Part shown: positions 53,694 to 63,671 of the stretch, piece after piece
Layout of the letters: each line of letters opens with the position of its first letter
Numbering within the stretch: the stretch's first letter is position 1
Source of the DNA: Sediminibacterium ginsengisoli
GTDB taxonomy: Bacteria; Bacteroidota; Bacteroidia; Chitinophagales; Chitinophagaceae
Direction of reading: 5' to 3'
Assembly: GCA_945901845.1 (NCBI GenBank)
Contig: CAMDLR010000002.1
Coordinates: 109,680 to 173,679 of the forward strand
DNA: 64,000 nucleotides
Program-made: the position numbers and the translations under genes
The notes under the pieces: model-generated
What the model was told of the DNA's origin: nothing
Databases searched by the model: none
Seen by the model: only the letters and a program-made list of their open reading frames with translations

Positions 53694-54209
53694 TTATTTT
53701 ATCCCTAACTCTTTAAGCACATCATCGCTTTTGTCAAGTTTCGGGTCGGCAAATATAATGGTTATTCCTTCACTTTTATCGAGTACGAAGTCATAAGAAC
53801 GACTGGTAGCAATTTTTTGGATGGCATCGTACACTTTGTCCTGAACTGGCTTTATAAGGCGTTGACGCTCTTTAAACAGGTCACCTTCGTAGCCAAAACG
53901 CTTTTTTTGAAGGTCACGAACCTGCTTTTCCTTTTCAAAAAGCTCATCTTCCCGCTTCTTTTTAAGTGCTTCTGTTAGCATAAACTGCTCAGACTCATAG
54001 TTTTTGTACATTTTATCGAGCTGTACTTGTAAATCATCAATTTCTTTTTGCCACTGCTCTCCCACTAGTTTTAACTTGGCATCGGCTTCTTTATATGCTG
54101 GAATACGTTCAAGTATGTACTTGGTATCAATAACGGCATAACGCTGTTGACTATTAGCCCCAACAACAGTACCCATTATCAATAAAGCAATAAATAATAA
54201 CTTTTTCAT
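53694..54209 (-). CDS. OmpH/Skp family periplasmic chaperone
   Basis: 171 residues with a signal peptide (to about ANSQQ). QRYAVIDTKYILERIPAYKEADAKL, a charged coiled-coil arm (about 50-110), and SRSYDFVLDKSEGITIIFADPKLDKSDDVLKELGIK are typical of Bacteroidota OmpH proteins. It lies 16 bases after bamA, which supports its function as the BamA-feeding chaperone. Confidence 0.91.
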   Translation of the reverse strand: MKKLLFIALLIMGTVVGANSQQRYAVIDTKYILERIPAYKEADAKLKLVGEQWQKEIDDLQVQLDKMYKNYESEQFMLTEALKKKREDELFEKEKQVRDLQKKRFGYEGDLFKERQRLIKPVQDKVYDAIQKIATSRSYDFVLDKSEGITIIFADPKLDKSDDVLKELGIK

Positions 54210-54225
54210 ACTTCTAATTTAAATA

Positions 54226-56961
54226 TTATTCTGGTTCAAAACCTAACATAAAGGTAAATCTAGCCGCATCCTTCATAGATCCATTAGGCGTAAATCTATC
54301 GAGACCAACACCATAATCAAATCCTAAAAGTCCAAACATTGGTAAGAAGAAACGCATACCTAAACCAACAGATCTACGCAATTTAAATGGATTGTAATCC
54401 TTAAAGGTATACCAACCATTTGCTGCTTCATAAAAACCTAGGGCGTAAATGGTGCTACTCGGATTTAAGCTAAGTGGGTATCTAAGTTCCATACTGTACT
54501 TATTAAATATGGTAAAGTATTGACTCGCTCTTTGTTGATCCGGATTGATTTTTGGATTTGAATTTTCGTATACAGGATACCCTCTATGCGCAATGATGTC
54601 AAATCCTAAAAGTGCAAACTGATTACTTAAACCGGCGTCACCCACCTGGAATCTTTCAAATGGAGACATGCCCAATTCAGTATTATACCTTCCTAAGAAA
54701 CCAAATTTTGCAGCTGCTCTGATCACAAACTGTTTGTTGCGGTCTTCACCATGTGGTTTACCAATTGGCACAAACCACTCTCCGTTCATACGCCACTTAT
54801 GGTATTCAATCCACTTGTATGGATTGGCACTTGTTTGGAGATTTTTATTGACTAAAGAATAAGGTGGTGTAGCCTGAACGCTAAATAAAAATGTGGATCC
54901 ACTTTTTGGATACAATGGCTGATCAATTGAAGAACGCTGCAAAGCAATTTTAAGGTTTACATTATTTACAACACCATTATCAAATCCAGGAAGGTTTCTT
55001 GGATCAATTGCATAATCACTAAGCTTATAACGCGTATAGTTTAACCCAACAGAAAGAGAGAAAAAGTCGTCGGGCCATTTTAATTGTTTTGCCAAACTAA
55101 CTGTGGCACCAGTAGTAGAGATGTATTTAGAGTCTCCTGCATTTGGATCAAACATACCTGTGAGCGGATCAATGGTTTGTCCAAATTTTGTATTGAATAC
55201 ACTGACCGTTAAAGCGTTTCTTTTTTTACCACCAAACCAAGGCTCGGTGAAAGAGAAATTATAAGAACGGAATGCTTTACCATTACTTTGTATACGCAAA
55301 CTTAATTTTTGTCCTTCTCCCATTGGAAGTGGATCCCATGCTTGCTTCTTCCAAATATTTCTTACAGAAAAGTTATTGAAAGAAATACCGAGTGTCCCTG
55401 TAAGTCCAATAAATCCGCCCCAACCGGCACTCAATTCTAATTGATCACTTGATTTTTCTTCTACGGTGTAATTGATATCGACGGTTCCATCATCTGGATT
55501 GGGTCTTGGATCGATACCAATTTTTTCTTGGTTGAAATAATTAAGCTGTGCGATTTCACGTTGAGAACGCATCAAATCAGACCTGCTAAATTTCTCCCCT
55601 GGTATGGTTCTTAATTCTCTTCTAATCACGTGCTCTTTGGTACGGTCATTACCATAAATACGAATATTTTTTATGGTCGCTTGCGGACCTTCAATAATTC
55701 TGATTTCGTAATCGATGGTATCATTGTATACCGCTGTTTCTACTGGATCGGTATTAAAAAACAAATAACCATCGTCTTGATAGATACCACTAATATCGCC
55801 ACCTTCTGCATTTGCAGATTTACCTAATTTTTTATTCAGTGTTTCTAAGTTATAAATATCTCCTTTACGGATACCTAAAATAGCGGTTAATATAGAATCC
55901 GAATATTTTGTATTACCTCTCCAAGTAATGTTACCAAAATAATAACGTCGACCTTCACTCACTTTGATGTCAATATTAATATGTCCGTTACCATTATAAT
56001 AAACAGTGTCGTTTACGATAGTTGCATCACGGTAACCAAGTGAGTTATAATAATCTAAAATATTATCCTTGTCCTCTTCGTATTTTTTGGTATCAAATTT
56101 TGCGCCTGAAAATTTTATACGCGCATATGGATCTAGTACTTTTTTGGTTTTTGTGAAAGTTAAAAACCCTTTTTCTTTCATGTACTGTTCAAAACTATAA
56201 CGCTGTGTTTTAACAATTTTAGGCTCGTCAAATACAGGGAATAAAGTAAGTCTTGATTTTTCGTGGATTTCTTTTAATTTCTTTTTTAAGAGTCCGGCTT
56301 CCACACTATTTCCGCCAAAATTGATATTGTTAACACGTACTTTAGGTCCTTTATCAATCACAAAATCAAGGATAAGCGTGTTCTCGTAGGTAGAATCAGA
56401 TTTCTCAATAATTTTAATTTGTGAATTTTGAAAACCCTTTTCGGCATAGAATTTTTTGATAGCTTCTACCGCAGAAATTTTCATGTTTTCGGTAATCACA
56501 CGGTTGCGCACAAGTCCTGTCTTCCCCGTTAAATCTTCTGCATCACTTTTACTTACACCTTTAAATAAAAAGTTAGACAATCGAGCGCGTTCAGTTACCG
56601 CAATTTCAATTTCAATGTTTTTATCTTCTAGTTTTGTAATAAAAATTTCAACGTCAGAGAAATAGTTTTGCGCCCATAATTTAGTAATGGCTTTAGAAAA
56701 TAAATCGCCACCAGGAATTACAATTTCATCACCAACATTCACATTGGCAATTGAGATTAAAAGGTTTTCATCAAAAAAGCTATTGCCAGTAACCTTAATC
56801 GCACTAATCTTATATTTTTTGGGCGCTTTTTGGTTGAAAATATTGATCAGATCTGCATCAATATTGGTAATAACCGTATCCTTTTTTTCTTGCGCACCGG
56901 CCACACTACTTGCTAGCGATAATACGATTGCCAACATCAATAATTTATACACTTTCTGCAT
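54226..56961 (-). CDS. bamA: Outer-membrane protein assembly factor BamA
   Basis: 911 residues with a signal peptide (to about VAGAQ). Five POTRA domains can be counted in the first 470 residues (for example YKISAIKVTGNSFFDENLL and RRYYFGNITWRGNTKYSDSIL). The C-terminal half is an Omp85 beta-barrel ending FTFMLGFEPE; GLGMRFFLPMFGLLGFDYGVG is the conserved late-barrel block. It inserts outer-membrane beta-barrels. Gene order uppS-bamA-ompH-ompH is conserved in the phylum. Confidence 0.95.
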   Translation of the reverse strand: MQKVYKLLMLAIVLSLASSVAGAQEKKDTVITNIDADLINIFNQKAPKKYKISAIKVTGNSFFDENLLISIANVNVGDEIVIPGGDLFSKAITKLWAQNYFSDVEIFITKLEDKNIEIEIAVTERARLSNFLFKGVSKSDAEDLTGKTGLVRNRVITENMKISAVEAIKKFYAEKGFQNSQIKIIEKSDSTYENTLILDFVIDKGPKVRVNNINFGGNSVEAGLLKKKLKEIHEKSRLTLFPVFDEPKIVKTQRYSFEQYMKEKGFLTFTKTKKVLDPYARIKFSGAKFDTKKYEEDKDNILDYYNSLGYRDATIVNDTVYYNGNGHINIDIKVSEGRRYYFGNITWRGNTKYSDSILTAILGIRKGDIYNLETLNKKLGKSANAEGGDISGIYQDDGYLFFNTDPVETAVYNDTIDYEIRIIEGPQATIKNIRIYGNDRTKEHVIRRELRTIPGEKFSRSDLMRSQREIAQLNYFNQEKIGIDPRPNPDDGTVDINYTVEEKSSDQLELSAGWGGFIGLTGTLGISFNNFSVRNIWKKQAWDPLPMGEGQKLSLRIQSNGKAFRSYNFSFTEPWFGGKKRNALTVSVFNTKFGQTIDPLTGMFDPNAGDSKYISTTGATVSLAKQLKWPDDFFSLSVGLNYTRYKLSDYAIDPRNLPGFDNGVVNNVNLKIALQRSSIDQPLYPKSGSTFLFSVQATPPYSLVNKNLQTSANPYKWIEYHKWRMNGEWFVPIGKPHGEDRNKQFVIRAAAKFGFLGRYNTELGMSPFERFQVGDAGLSNQFALLGFDIIAHRGYPVYENSNPKINPDQQRASQYFTIFNKYSMELRYPLSLNPSSTIYALGFYEAANGWYTFKDYNPFKLRRSVGLGMRFFLPMFGLLGFDYGVGLDRFTPNGSMKDAARFTFMLGFEPE

Positions 56962-57110
56962 CTTTTTCTATTTGTTATATCGCTGGCTGATCTTTCACCA
57001 CAGCAGATTTGGTCTATTTTGGTTCTTATAAGCGGAGCAATTTAACGGGAATAATGAAAAGTCTTTGTTAAATCGCTATACTTATTAAATAATTATATTA
57101 TATATTGTAT

Positions 57111-57872
57111 TTACACCTTTTCTTCTTGTTGAATTTGTTTTCCTGTTTTACCAAACCTACGCTCTCTTTGCTGAAAATCTAGAATCGCTTCATATAAATT
57201 AGGCTTTCTAAAGTCTGGCCACAATATAGGGGTAAAATAGAGCTCCGCATAGGCAAGTTGATATAATAAAAAATTGCTTATACGAAATTCACCACTGGTT
57301 CTTATGACAAGGGCTGGATCCGGAATTCCTTTGGTACATAAATAATCTGCGATGGTATCTTGGGTAATTTGTTGCGGATCTAAACTACCTGCCTGAACAT
57401 CAATAGCTATTTGCTTAACTGCACTTGTAATTTCCCATCTACTGCTGTAACTAAGTGCCATAACAAGGGTTAGGCCCGTATTAGATGCCGTTAATTCTAG
57501 CGCCTCTTCAAGCTCTTTTTGCGCAAAATCAGGGAGCATTTGCCTATCCCCAATCACTTGCAAACGAATATTATTTTTATTTAATGTAGGTACCTCTTTA
57601 CGAATCGTATCAACCAGTAAAGTCATAAGGCCCGCTACTTCATTTGCTGGACGGTCCCAGTTTTCGGTACTAAATGCATAGAGCGTTAAATAACCAATAC
57701 CCAGCTCTGCAGCACCTTCCACAATATTTCTAACACTTTCTACGCCATGGAAATGACCAAACAAGCGGTCTTCTCCCTTTTCTTGTGCCCAACGCCCATT
57801 GCCATCCATGATAATGGCAACATGTTCGGGTAAACGGGTGAGATCAATTTGATGCTTAAGGTCTTCAAACAT
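57111..57872 (-). CDS. uppS: Undecaprenyl diphosphate synthase
   Basis: 253 residues. Cis-prenyltransferase that makes the C55 lipid carrier for peptidoglycan and surface glycans. The signature HVAIIMDGNGRWA has the catalytic Asp, and the C-terminal block RTSGEFRISNFLLYQLAYAELYF carries the substrate-binding Arg residues. It precedes bamA by 149 bases; no promoter consensus was found in this AT-rich gap. Confidence 0.95.
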   Translation of the reverse strand: MFEDLKHQIDLTRLPEHVAIIMDGNGRWAQEKGEDRLFGHFHGVESVRNIVEGAAELGIGYLTLYAFSTENWDRPANEVAGLMTLLVDTIRKEVPTLNKNNIRLQVIGDRQMLPDFAQKELEEALELTASNTGLTLVMALSYSSRWEITSAVKQIAIDVQAGSLDPQQITQDTIADYLCTKGIPDPALVIRTSGEFRISNFLLYQLAYAELYFTPILWPDFRKPNLYEAILDFQQRERRFGKTGKQIQQEEKV

Positions 57873-57959
57873 GCGTTTAAAAAGGATTTATAGGCTGCAA
57901 AATTAACGAAAAAACAGAGGTTTGCGCCGAATACTTTGCCTATTTATCGCCAAAACGGT

Positions 57960-58811
57960 TTATTGAACAGGCTTTGGACACTTATAGGTTTGTAAATTGA
58001 AGGAAATACCCACTTTTAGGCCTGCAAAAACGTCGGTTTGAAGCGTATTGCCCCTTTGCCTTCCCTTAATTCCAATGGGAGTCCCTGTTTCGTAACTACG
58101 GTCTTGTAGTAAAAAAGCGGGAGAAGGTGACCCATCGGGGAGTGTTGGAAAAGCGTCTGGTGCATACACCCCACTCACATCGTCGAGATAATCGGTATTG
58201 GTAAAACGGTACATCAACTCGGCAAAAACATTGAACTGCTCACTTAAGGCATACTTAACACCCAAAGTAAGTGGAACGGATACCCCAATTGGCGTATAGG
58301 TTTTAAATGTTGGATATGCCGAAGAACCCTGCCCCTCTGTGCCTAGTGGTCTTAAAAAATATTTTTGATTGCCTAAAAACGCATAAGGATCATAAGAAAA
58401 AGCACCCACACCTACGCCAATATAAGGGGTGAACCTAAAATCTTCGAACCCAGGTTGAAATGCAAAAAAGTTAAAATCAAAAGAAAGGGCTGCCTCCCAA
58501 ACATGACTGTTAAAACTAAGATTACGACGCAGCTGGCTTGCATTAGTACTATACTGGTCCGAATAACCAAGTAGCGCATACTCACCACTTAAACGAACAC
58601 TCATGTAATTGTTAAACTGCTTTCTAAAAAAAATACCTGCATTTGCCTTGGATCTATTAACAGCGGCTGTGGGATTTAAATCACCAAAATAATGTGCAGC
58701 ACCTGCACCAATACCAAACTCTCCTTGGTGCACAAAACTTTGCATAAGCTGGGCATTTGCATTGTATCCAATGCATCCGAGTAGGAGACTAAAAATGAAA
58801 TGTTTTACCAT
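57960..58811 (-). CDS. DUF6089-like outer-membrane beta-barrel protein
   Basis: 283 residues with a signal peptide (to about YNANAQ). Repeated aromatic beta-strands and glycine-rich turns (FGIGAGAAHYFGDLNP, YIGVGVGAFSYDPYAF, VPLTLGVKYALSEQFNVFAEL) predict an 8-stranded-type barrel. In Bacteroidota genomes a protein of this kind is regularly between nadK and uppS. Function unknown; the DUF number is from memory. Confidence 0.82.
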   Translation of the reverse strand: MVKHFIFSLLLGCIGYNANAQLMQSFVHQGEFGIGAGAAHYFGDLNPTAAVNRSKANAGIFFRKQFNNYMSVRLSGEYALLGYSDQYSTNASQLRRNLSFNSHVWEAALSFDFNFFAFQPGFEDFRFTPYIGVGVGAFSYDPYAFLGNQKYFLRPLGTEGQGSSAYPTFKTYTPIGVSVPLTLGVKYALSEQFNVFAELMYRFTNTDYLDDVSGVYAPDAFPTLPDGSPSPAFLLQDRSYETGTPIGIKGRQRGNTLQTDVFAGLKVGISFNLQTYKCPKPVQ

Positions 58812-58863
58812 GAGTACCTGCTTGCTTCATGTAAAGTAGCAACAAAAATAAATACCAAAAATG

Positions 58864-59742
58864 TTAATTTCTTTTATCAAGACCCCAAGTGAGCTTAGTT
58901 CTGAGTGTAGACAAGAAACTATTTTCGTTTAATCGGACAAGATTTACGCAAAACTGCTCTTTTCTAATGGCCAATTGTACGGTTTTATCTACAATTTCTT
59001 TACGTGCGTCTAACGCGCAAATAAATTGATCTGCTCTTCCCTCAATTTCAAATGAAACCACGTTGGTATCTGGGATAACAATAGGACGTACATTTAAATT
59101 ATGTGGCGCAACAGGTGTAATTACAAAACTTGCGGCATCCGGAAATAAAATGGGTCCATTGCAACTCATACTATAACCGGTAGAACCCGTGGGTGTTGAA
59201 ACAATCAAACCATCGGCCCAATAGGTATTTAAAAATTCGCCATTGATATATGTATGAATTTTAATCATGGGAGAAATATCGCGCTTGTGTATCGCAAACT
59301 CATTGAGTGCAAAAGGCGTATCACCAAAAAGTCCTTCGTTGGAATCGAGATGAATAAGTGCACGTTTATCAACTACAAAAGTTCTATTTACAATAGCATC
59401 CACGGCGCTTTGTAGCGCATCAGGGCTAATGCTTGCTAAAAAACCAAGTCTACCAAAATTGATGCCTAAAATAGGAATGCCTGTATCTTTTACAAGTGTA
59501 ACCGCGTCAAGCATCGTACCATCTCCACCCAAACTTATCATACAATCTATAGAAGCATCTAAATCTGAAGAAACTCTAAAAGGTATCAGTGCGGCAACTG
59601 TTTGTGGGGGCAAATCGGCGTGTAGTAACAATTGATGAAACACATGTATTTGTAAATCGTGAGGCGCCAACGCATCAAGCAGTAAGGCAAGCGGATTGGG
59701 CGTAGTCAAATCTAATCCTCTACTATAAATTGCAATTTTCAT
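58864..59742 (-). CDS. nadK: NAD kinase
   Basis: 292 residues. It phosphorylates NAD to NADP. The GGDGTMLDAV motif and the GSTGYSMSCNGP motif are the family hallmarks, and NEFAIHKRDISPMIKIHTYINGEFLNTYWADG lies between them. It lies 52 bases before the DUF6089-like gene and 15 bases after the Omp85-like gene. Confidence 0.95.
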   Translation of the reverse strand: MKIAIYSRGLDLTTPNPLALLLDALAPHDLQIHVFHQLLLHADLPPQTVAALIPFRVSSDLDASIDCMISLGGDGTMLDAVTLVKDTGIPILGINFGRLGFLASISPDALQSAVDAIVNRTFVVDKRALIHLDSNEGLFGDTPFALNEFAIHKRDISPMIKIHTYINGEFLNTYWADGLIVSTPTGSTGYSMSCNGPILFPDAASFVITPVAPHNLNVRPIVIPDTNVVSFEIEGRADQFICALDARKEIVDKTVQLAIRKEQFCVNLVRLNENSFLSTLRTKLTWGLDKRN

Positions 59743-59757
59743 GAGCCTATTTTCTAA

Positions 59758-61122
59758 TCAAAAATTAAATTCGCCCTGCAAATATACGCCATCTCGCTTC
59801 AGTTGGTTGCGGCTATATTCTACACGAAATACAAAATCATAGATACTTACAAAGTCTATACCAGCACCATAGGTGTACAACAGGGTATTACTTAAGGAAT
59901 TAGAAGCACCAGCGTATTTATGATAAGCATAACCAGCATCTGCAAAAACTTTAAAATAAATTCTAACAGGAATTTTTTCGTGGTTTTTAATAGGTAATGG
60001 ATTGTTGATGGTCCAGTTTTTTACATTAAAATGATACGCATTTCTTAGAACAGCCCCGGCCGTTCCGTCCACTACATAATATTCGAGGCCCCTTAGTTGC
60101 ATACCGCCATATCCTATCAGTCTACTATTAGAAAATACCGAATCGATGGGCGATTTATAGGCAGCCGTTGCATCAAACAATAAAAAACTTTTAGTACTTA
60201 GTTTTTTTGCATACAGTTGTCTAGCGCTGAGCTGAAAAAAAGATTGTGCTTTTGTTGCAAACCTTTTTAGAAAAAAGAGGTCGGTGTAATAACCGGCTGT
60301 AGGATAAATAATATTAGACGCCTTAATATACTGGTAACGGTAACTTAGATCAAGTGCTTTTTGAAGTGTTGTTTGACCCGGATAATAATTTTTTTGCACT
60401 TTTAAAATAGTATCTGCAATGCGCTCATTAATGTAGCTAAGCCTGATGGTTGTGCGCTTAAACTGATCAGGACGATAACTATAAGAAGCATCCATACGCC
60501 AAGTTTTTCTAGTATCGGAACTGTGTCTTAAAAATACCTGCTTGTTATTGATTGTTGCAACATTCAATTCTTTTTGCGTAGCGTGCAAAAATCCAATACT
60601 AAATCCTTTGGTGAGTTTTTTATCAATAAACGGAATGGTGTAACGCGCCGAAAACTGTCTGTTATAGCCTGTTATAAGCCATACATTTAAATTGTCGTTT
60701 CTACCAGACACATTGTTTTGTATAAATTTTACACCATAATTAACGCGGTCTAAACTTCTGTTTTGATCTACCCACCACTGATTAAAATTTCGATCTACCA
60801 ACCTAAAATAAGGAAGCGGTAGCAGGTACCACCTTTCTTTAACCTGAACACGAATTTGCCATTGTTCTAAATAGGTGAGCGTGTCAATTGTAACATCCAC
60901 AAAAAGTTGGGTATTCATTAACAGTTGCTTGGCCTGAATAATTGCAGGGCCTAACTGTTGGGCGTTAAGAGAATCCCCTTTTGCAAATGAAAGTTCTCTT
61001 AAAATGATATAATATTTTGTTTTTGTATTGCCCGTAATTTCAATGCGCTCAATAGGCATTTTTTGCTGCGCCAAAGCAGTCAATGAAAAACTAAATAGGA
61101 GCATCAAAAAAAGTAGGCGCAT
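59758..61122 (-). CDS. Omp85-like outer-membrane protein with a POTRA domain
   Basis: 454 residues with a signal peptide (to about TALAQ). A POTRA-like domain (MPIERIEITGNTKTKYYIILRELSFAKGDSLNAQ, about 20-95) is followed by a beta-barrel ending EYSRNQLKRDGVYLQGEFNF. Much shorter than BamA, with only one POTRA visible, so it is closer to the TamA/surface-antigen D15 type. Possible role in export of a lipid or a small set of proteins. It lies between the CBS gene and nadK. Confidence 0.83.
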   Translation of the reverse strand: MRLLFLMLLFSFSLTALAQQKMPIERIEITGNTKTKYYIILRELSFAKGDSLNAQQLGPAIIQAKQLLMNTQLFVDVTIDTLTYLEQWQIRVQVKERWYLLPLPYFRLVDRNFNQWWVDQNRSLDRVNYGVKFIQNNVSGRNDNLNVWLITGYNRQFSARYTIPFIDKKLTKGFSIGFLHATQKELNVATINNKQVFLRHSSDTRKTWRMDASYSYRPDQFKRTTIRLSYINERIADTILKVQKNYYPGQTTLQKALDLSYRYQYIKASNIIYPTAGYYTDLFFLKRFATKAQSFFQLSARQLYAKKLSTKSFLLFDATAAYKSPIDSVFSNSRLIGYGGMQLRGLEYYVVDGTAGAVLRNAYHFNVKNWTINNPLPIKNHEKIPVRIYFKVFADAGYAYHKYAGASNSLSNTLLYTYGAGIDFVSIYDFVFRVEYSRNQLKRDGVYLQGEFNF

Positions 61123-61139
61123 AGGTAAAGCGTTTACAC

Positions 61140-61799
61140 CTACATGTTGAGGTATGAAAGTAGATGGTTGTAATTTTCTTTCAACTCGTTTTGATAATTT
61201 TCTTCGCCGAAATAATATTTTACACTATAATCATAACGCTGAAAAGTGGCAACAATGGTAGATACTTCGATACGGTTAATTTGTATTGTCACTAGCAGCA
61301 TACCTGTTTGTAAATCCGTTGCTGTGTTTAGCTGTGTAACATACGCATCATTGGTTTCAACTAAGCGTACAATTTCTCCAAAAGAATATTGTCTTTGTTC
61401 CATCTCTAAAACAATAATGCCTCCCCTAGTGTCAGCCCCTACATGACTGGTTAGCGCCGCTAACATTTGCTTTCCTGTAATTACGCCGAGCAAATCTGCA
61501 GCAGTTGAAACAACGGGCAACACACTTAATTCATGTAGTGATAATAATTTGGCACCTGCCAAAAAGTGTTCATCAGCATGAACAGATGCAGTAATAAATT
61601 CGTTTTGCAGCGTTGCAATAACAGCAGACGCATCAATATCTAATAAGGTGTTTTTATCTACAATACCCACAAATTTTTCATCTGTTACAACACATAAATG
61701 TTGTACATCATAATCTTCCATTAATTGGAGTGCAAAAGATGCTTTATCCAACAAGTGAACAGATGGAAAACTGGTATTAATGAGTTGCGCTGCTAGCAT
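61140..61799 (-). CDS. CBS-domain protein
   Basis: 219 residues. Two CBS motifs span residues about 1-115 (DVQHLCVVTDEKFVGIVDKNTLL and LHELSVLPVVSTAADLLGVITGKQML). The C-terminal part (GIIVLEMEQRQYSFGEIVRLVETNDAYVTQL) is ACT-like. Such proteins bind adenine nucleotides and regulate others. The start overlaps the end of the alpha/beta hydrolase gene by 23 bases. Confidence 0.86.
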   Translation of the reverse strand: MLAAQLINTSFPSVHLLDKASFALQLMEDYDVQHLCVVTDEKFVGIVDKNTLLDIDASAVIATLQNEFITASVHADEHFLAGAKLLSLHELSVLPVVSTAADLLGVITGKQMLAALTSHVGADTRGGIIVLEMEQRQYSFGEIVRLVETNDAYVTQLNTATDLQTGMLLVTIQINRIEVSTIVATFQRYDYSVKYYFGEENYQNELKENYNHLLSYLNM

Positions 61800-62556
61800 G
61801 GCTAAGCTGGTTCAAAAATGCTTCTAAAATTTGGTTGAACTGGGCGGGTACTTCCATCATGGGAGCATGTCCGCATTTGTCTACAAAATGAAGGGTGCTA
61901 TTTGGTATCAGCTTATGGAATTCTTCTCCAACATAAGGTGGTGTAACAATATCATTATTGCCCCAAATTAAAAGTGTAGGCTGTTGTATTTGATTTAACT
62001 CAGGACCTAAATTACTTCTGATAGCACTTTTAGCGAGTGCTAGTATTTTAATCACTTTTAACCGGTTTCTAGTGATTTCAAATACTTCATCTACGAGTTC
62101 TTTGGTGGCTACTGCAGGATCGAAAAAAGTTTCTTGGGTTTTATTTTTGATATAATCGTAGTCGCCTCTTTTAGGATAACTATCACCCATCGCTTTTTCA
62201 AAAAGTCCACTACTACCCGTTAAAGTGAGTGACTTGATTTTTTCGGGATGCTTGAGCACATGAACAAGTCCAACATGTCCACCAAGTGAATTGCCTAATA
62301 AATGTATGCCGGTATAACCTCTTGCTTCAATAAATTTTTGTACCACGTTCTCAAGCCCATTTACCGTACTATGAAAAATATCTAAATCAAAAAGCGGTAA
62401 AATAGGAACGATGACTTTATTGCGGTGTCTGAAATGCTCAATCAAATGTTCGAAGTTACTGAGCGCCCCAAAGAGACCATGCAATAAAAGCAAGGGTTCG
62501 CCGGTACCTTCTTCGATGTAACTAATTTTATCTTGAACTTTAATTTCGTAATTCAT
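61777..62556 (-). CDS. Alpha/beta hydrolase
   Basis: 259 residues. The oxyanion block LLLHGLFGALSNFEH, the nucleophile elbow GNSLGGHVG (Ser), LLIWGNNDIVTP (Asp) and DKCGHAPMMEVPAQF (His) give a complete catalytic triad. Substrate unknown. Starts after a 79-base gap from cvpA in the same direction, and its 3' end overlaps the CBS gene. Confidence 0.88.
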   Translation of the reverse strand: MNYEIKVQDKISYIEEGTGEPLLLLHGLFGALSNFEHLIEHFRHRNKVIVPILPLFDLDIFHSTVNGLENVVQKFIEARGYTGIHLLGNSLGGHVGLVHVLKHPEKIKSLTLTGSSGLFEKAMGDSYPKRGDYDYIKNKTQETFFDPAVATKELVDEVFEITRNRLKVIKILALAKSAIRSNLGPELNQIQQPTLLIWGNNDIVTPPYVGEEFHKLIPNSTLHFVDKCGHAPMMEVPAQFNQILEAFLNQLSHASSATH

Positions 62557-62635
62557 GTGGACTTGTATAGAACAGGGCTAAAATAATGATTTTAATAGTA
62601 ATCACGGCATTAAATAACCATGAATTACAACTTAC

Positions 62636-63172
62636 TTATTTTACCTGTTTACCTAAGGTTTCAAAATGATTGCCTAAACTGGTAAACATGTCCTTAAATA
62701 ATGGTATCACCTGCCCAATGGTGTCTAACACTTTAGGTCCCCAAGGCGCAATGTAGCCATATGATTTAGAGGCGGCTATAGTAGATTCGCTTATTAAATG
62801 AAGCTTAACACCATAAAAAAGCACCACACTCCAAATAGTCATGTATATAGCACCAAAAAGTAAGATGCCCGCTAGTTTATTGGCCCAACCAAGCAGTACA
62901 ATTTCGGCTGCTTTTTGTAGCATGCCCGCCACCAAACGAACAATGAGCGTAACAGCAATCATAATGGCTAAAAAAGAAACAAACGGGAGCCAGCTTGCTG
63001 ACATCCCCGTATCATGCCCTATTTTGGAAGCAACAACTGCCGAAAGTTTAGTAGCAGCAGCTAATCCTATTAATAATGCTGCAAATGAAAATAAAGCAAT
63101 GATAAAGCCCTTTGTATAGCCTTTAAACAGTGCTCCAATCAAAATAATTCCACAAATAATATCTAATACCAC
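62636..63172 (-). CDS. cvpA: CvpA family inner-membrane protein
   Basis: 178 residues, four membrane helices. The CvpA pattern is seen: DIICGIILIGALFKGYTKGFIIALFSFAALLIG at the start and a long C-terminal helix after the last membrane segment. The family is linked to envelope homeostasis. Preceded by the YqeY gene with a 36-base gap. Confidence 0.85.
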   Translation of the reverse strand: MVLDIICGIILIGALFKGYTKGFIIALFSFAALLIGLAAATKLSAVVASKIGHDTGMSASWLPFVSFLAIMIAVTLIVRLVAGMLQKAAEIVLLGWANKLAGILLFGAIYMTIWSVVLFYGVKLHLISESTIAASKSYGYIAPWGPKVLDTIGQVIPLFKDMFTSLGNHFETLGKQVK

Positions 63173-63208
63173 GTTTTCTTTTTTTAGCGTAACATGAATA
63201 TAGTAAAT

Positions 63209-63661
63209 CTAACCGAGTGCCGCTTTAACTGCAGCTGCAACTGCTTTACCATCTGCTTGGCCAGCTAATTGTTTAGAAGCCACGCCCATTACTTTGCCTA
63301 AATCCTGTGGTCCAGTAGCACCAACAGTTGCAATGATTTGTGCAACAATTTCTTGAATCGCTGCTTCATCTAATTGAGCAGGCAAAAACTTTTCTATTAC
63401 TGCAATTTCTTCGCTTTCTTTTTGTGCTAAATCAGCCCTGTTTTGTTCCTGAAAAATAGCGAGAGAATCTTTACGTTGCTTTACAAGTTTTTGCAACAGC
63501 TTCAATTCTACTTCTGCAGTAATGGAACCACCAGCACCTGGATCTGTTTTTGCTTTTATAATTTCTGCTTTAATGGCACGTAGCCCTCTTAATAATCCTT
63601 CGTTTTTTGATTTCATGGCGTCTTTCATTTGTGCCATTACTTGTTCTTCTAAAGTTACCAT
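63209..63661 (-). CDS. GatB/YqeY domain protein
   Basis: 150 residues. It is the stand-alone YqeY form, as shown by LEEQVMAQMKDAMKSKNEGLLRGLRAIKAEIIKA, ESEEIAVIEKFLPAQLDEAAIQEIV and DLGKVMGVASKQLAGQADGKAVAAAVK. It resembles the C-terminal tRNA-interacting domain of GatB; function as a separate protein is not settled. It begins 10 bases after gldC. Confidence 0.92.
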   Translation of the reverse strand: MVTLEEQVMAQMKDAMKSKNEGLLRGLRAIKAEIIKAKTDPGAGGSITAEVELKLLQKLVKQRKDSLAIFQEQNRADLAQKESEEIAVIEKFLPAQLDEAAIQEIVAQIIATVGATGPQDLGKVMGVASKQLAGQADGKAVAAAVKAALG

Positions 63662-63671
63662 AGTATTTTAA

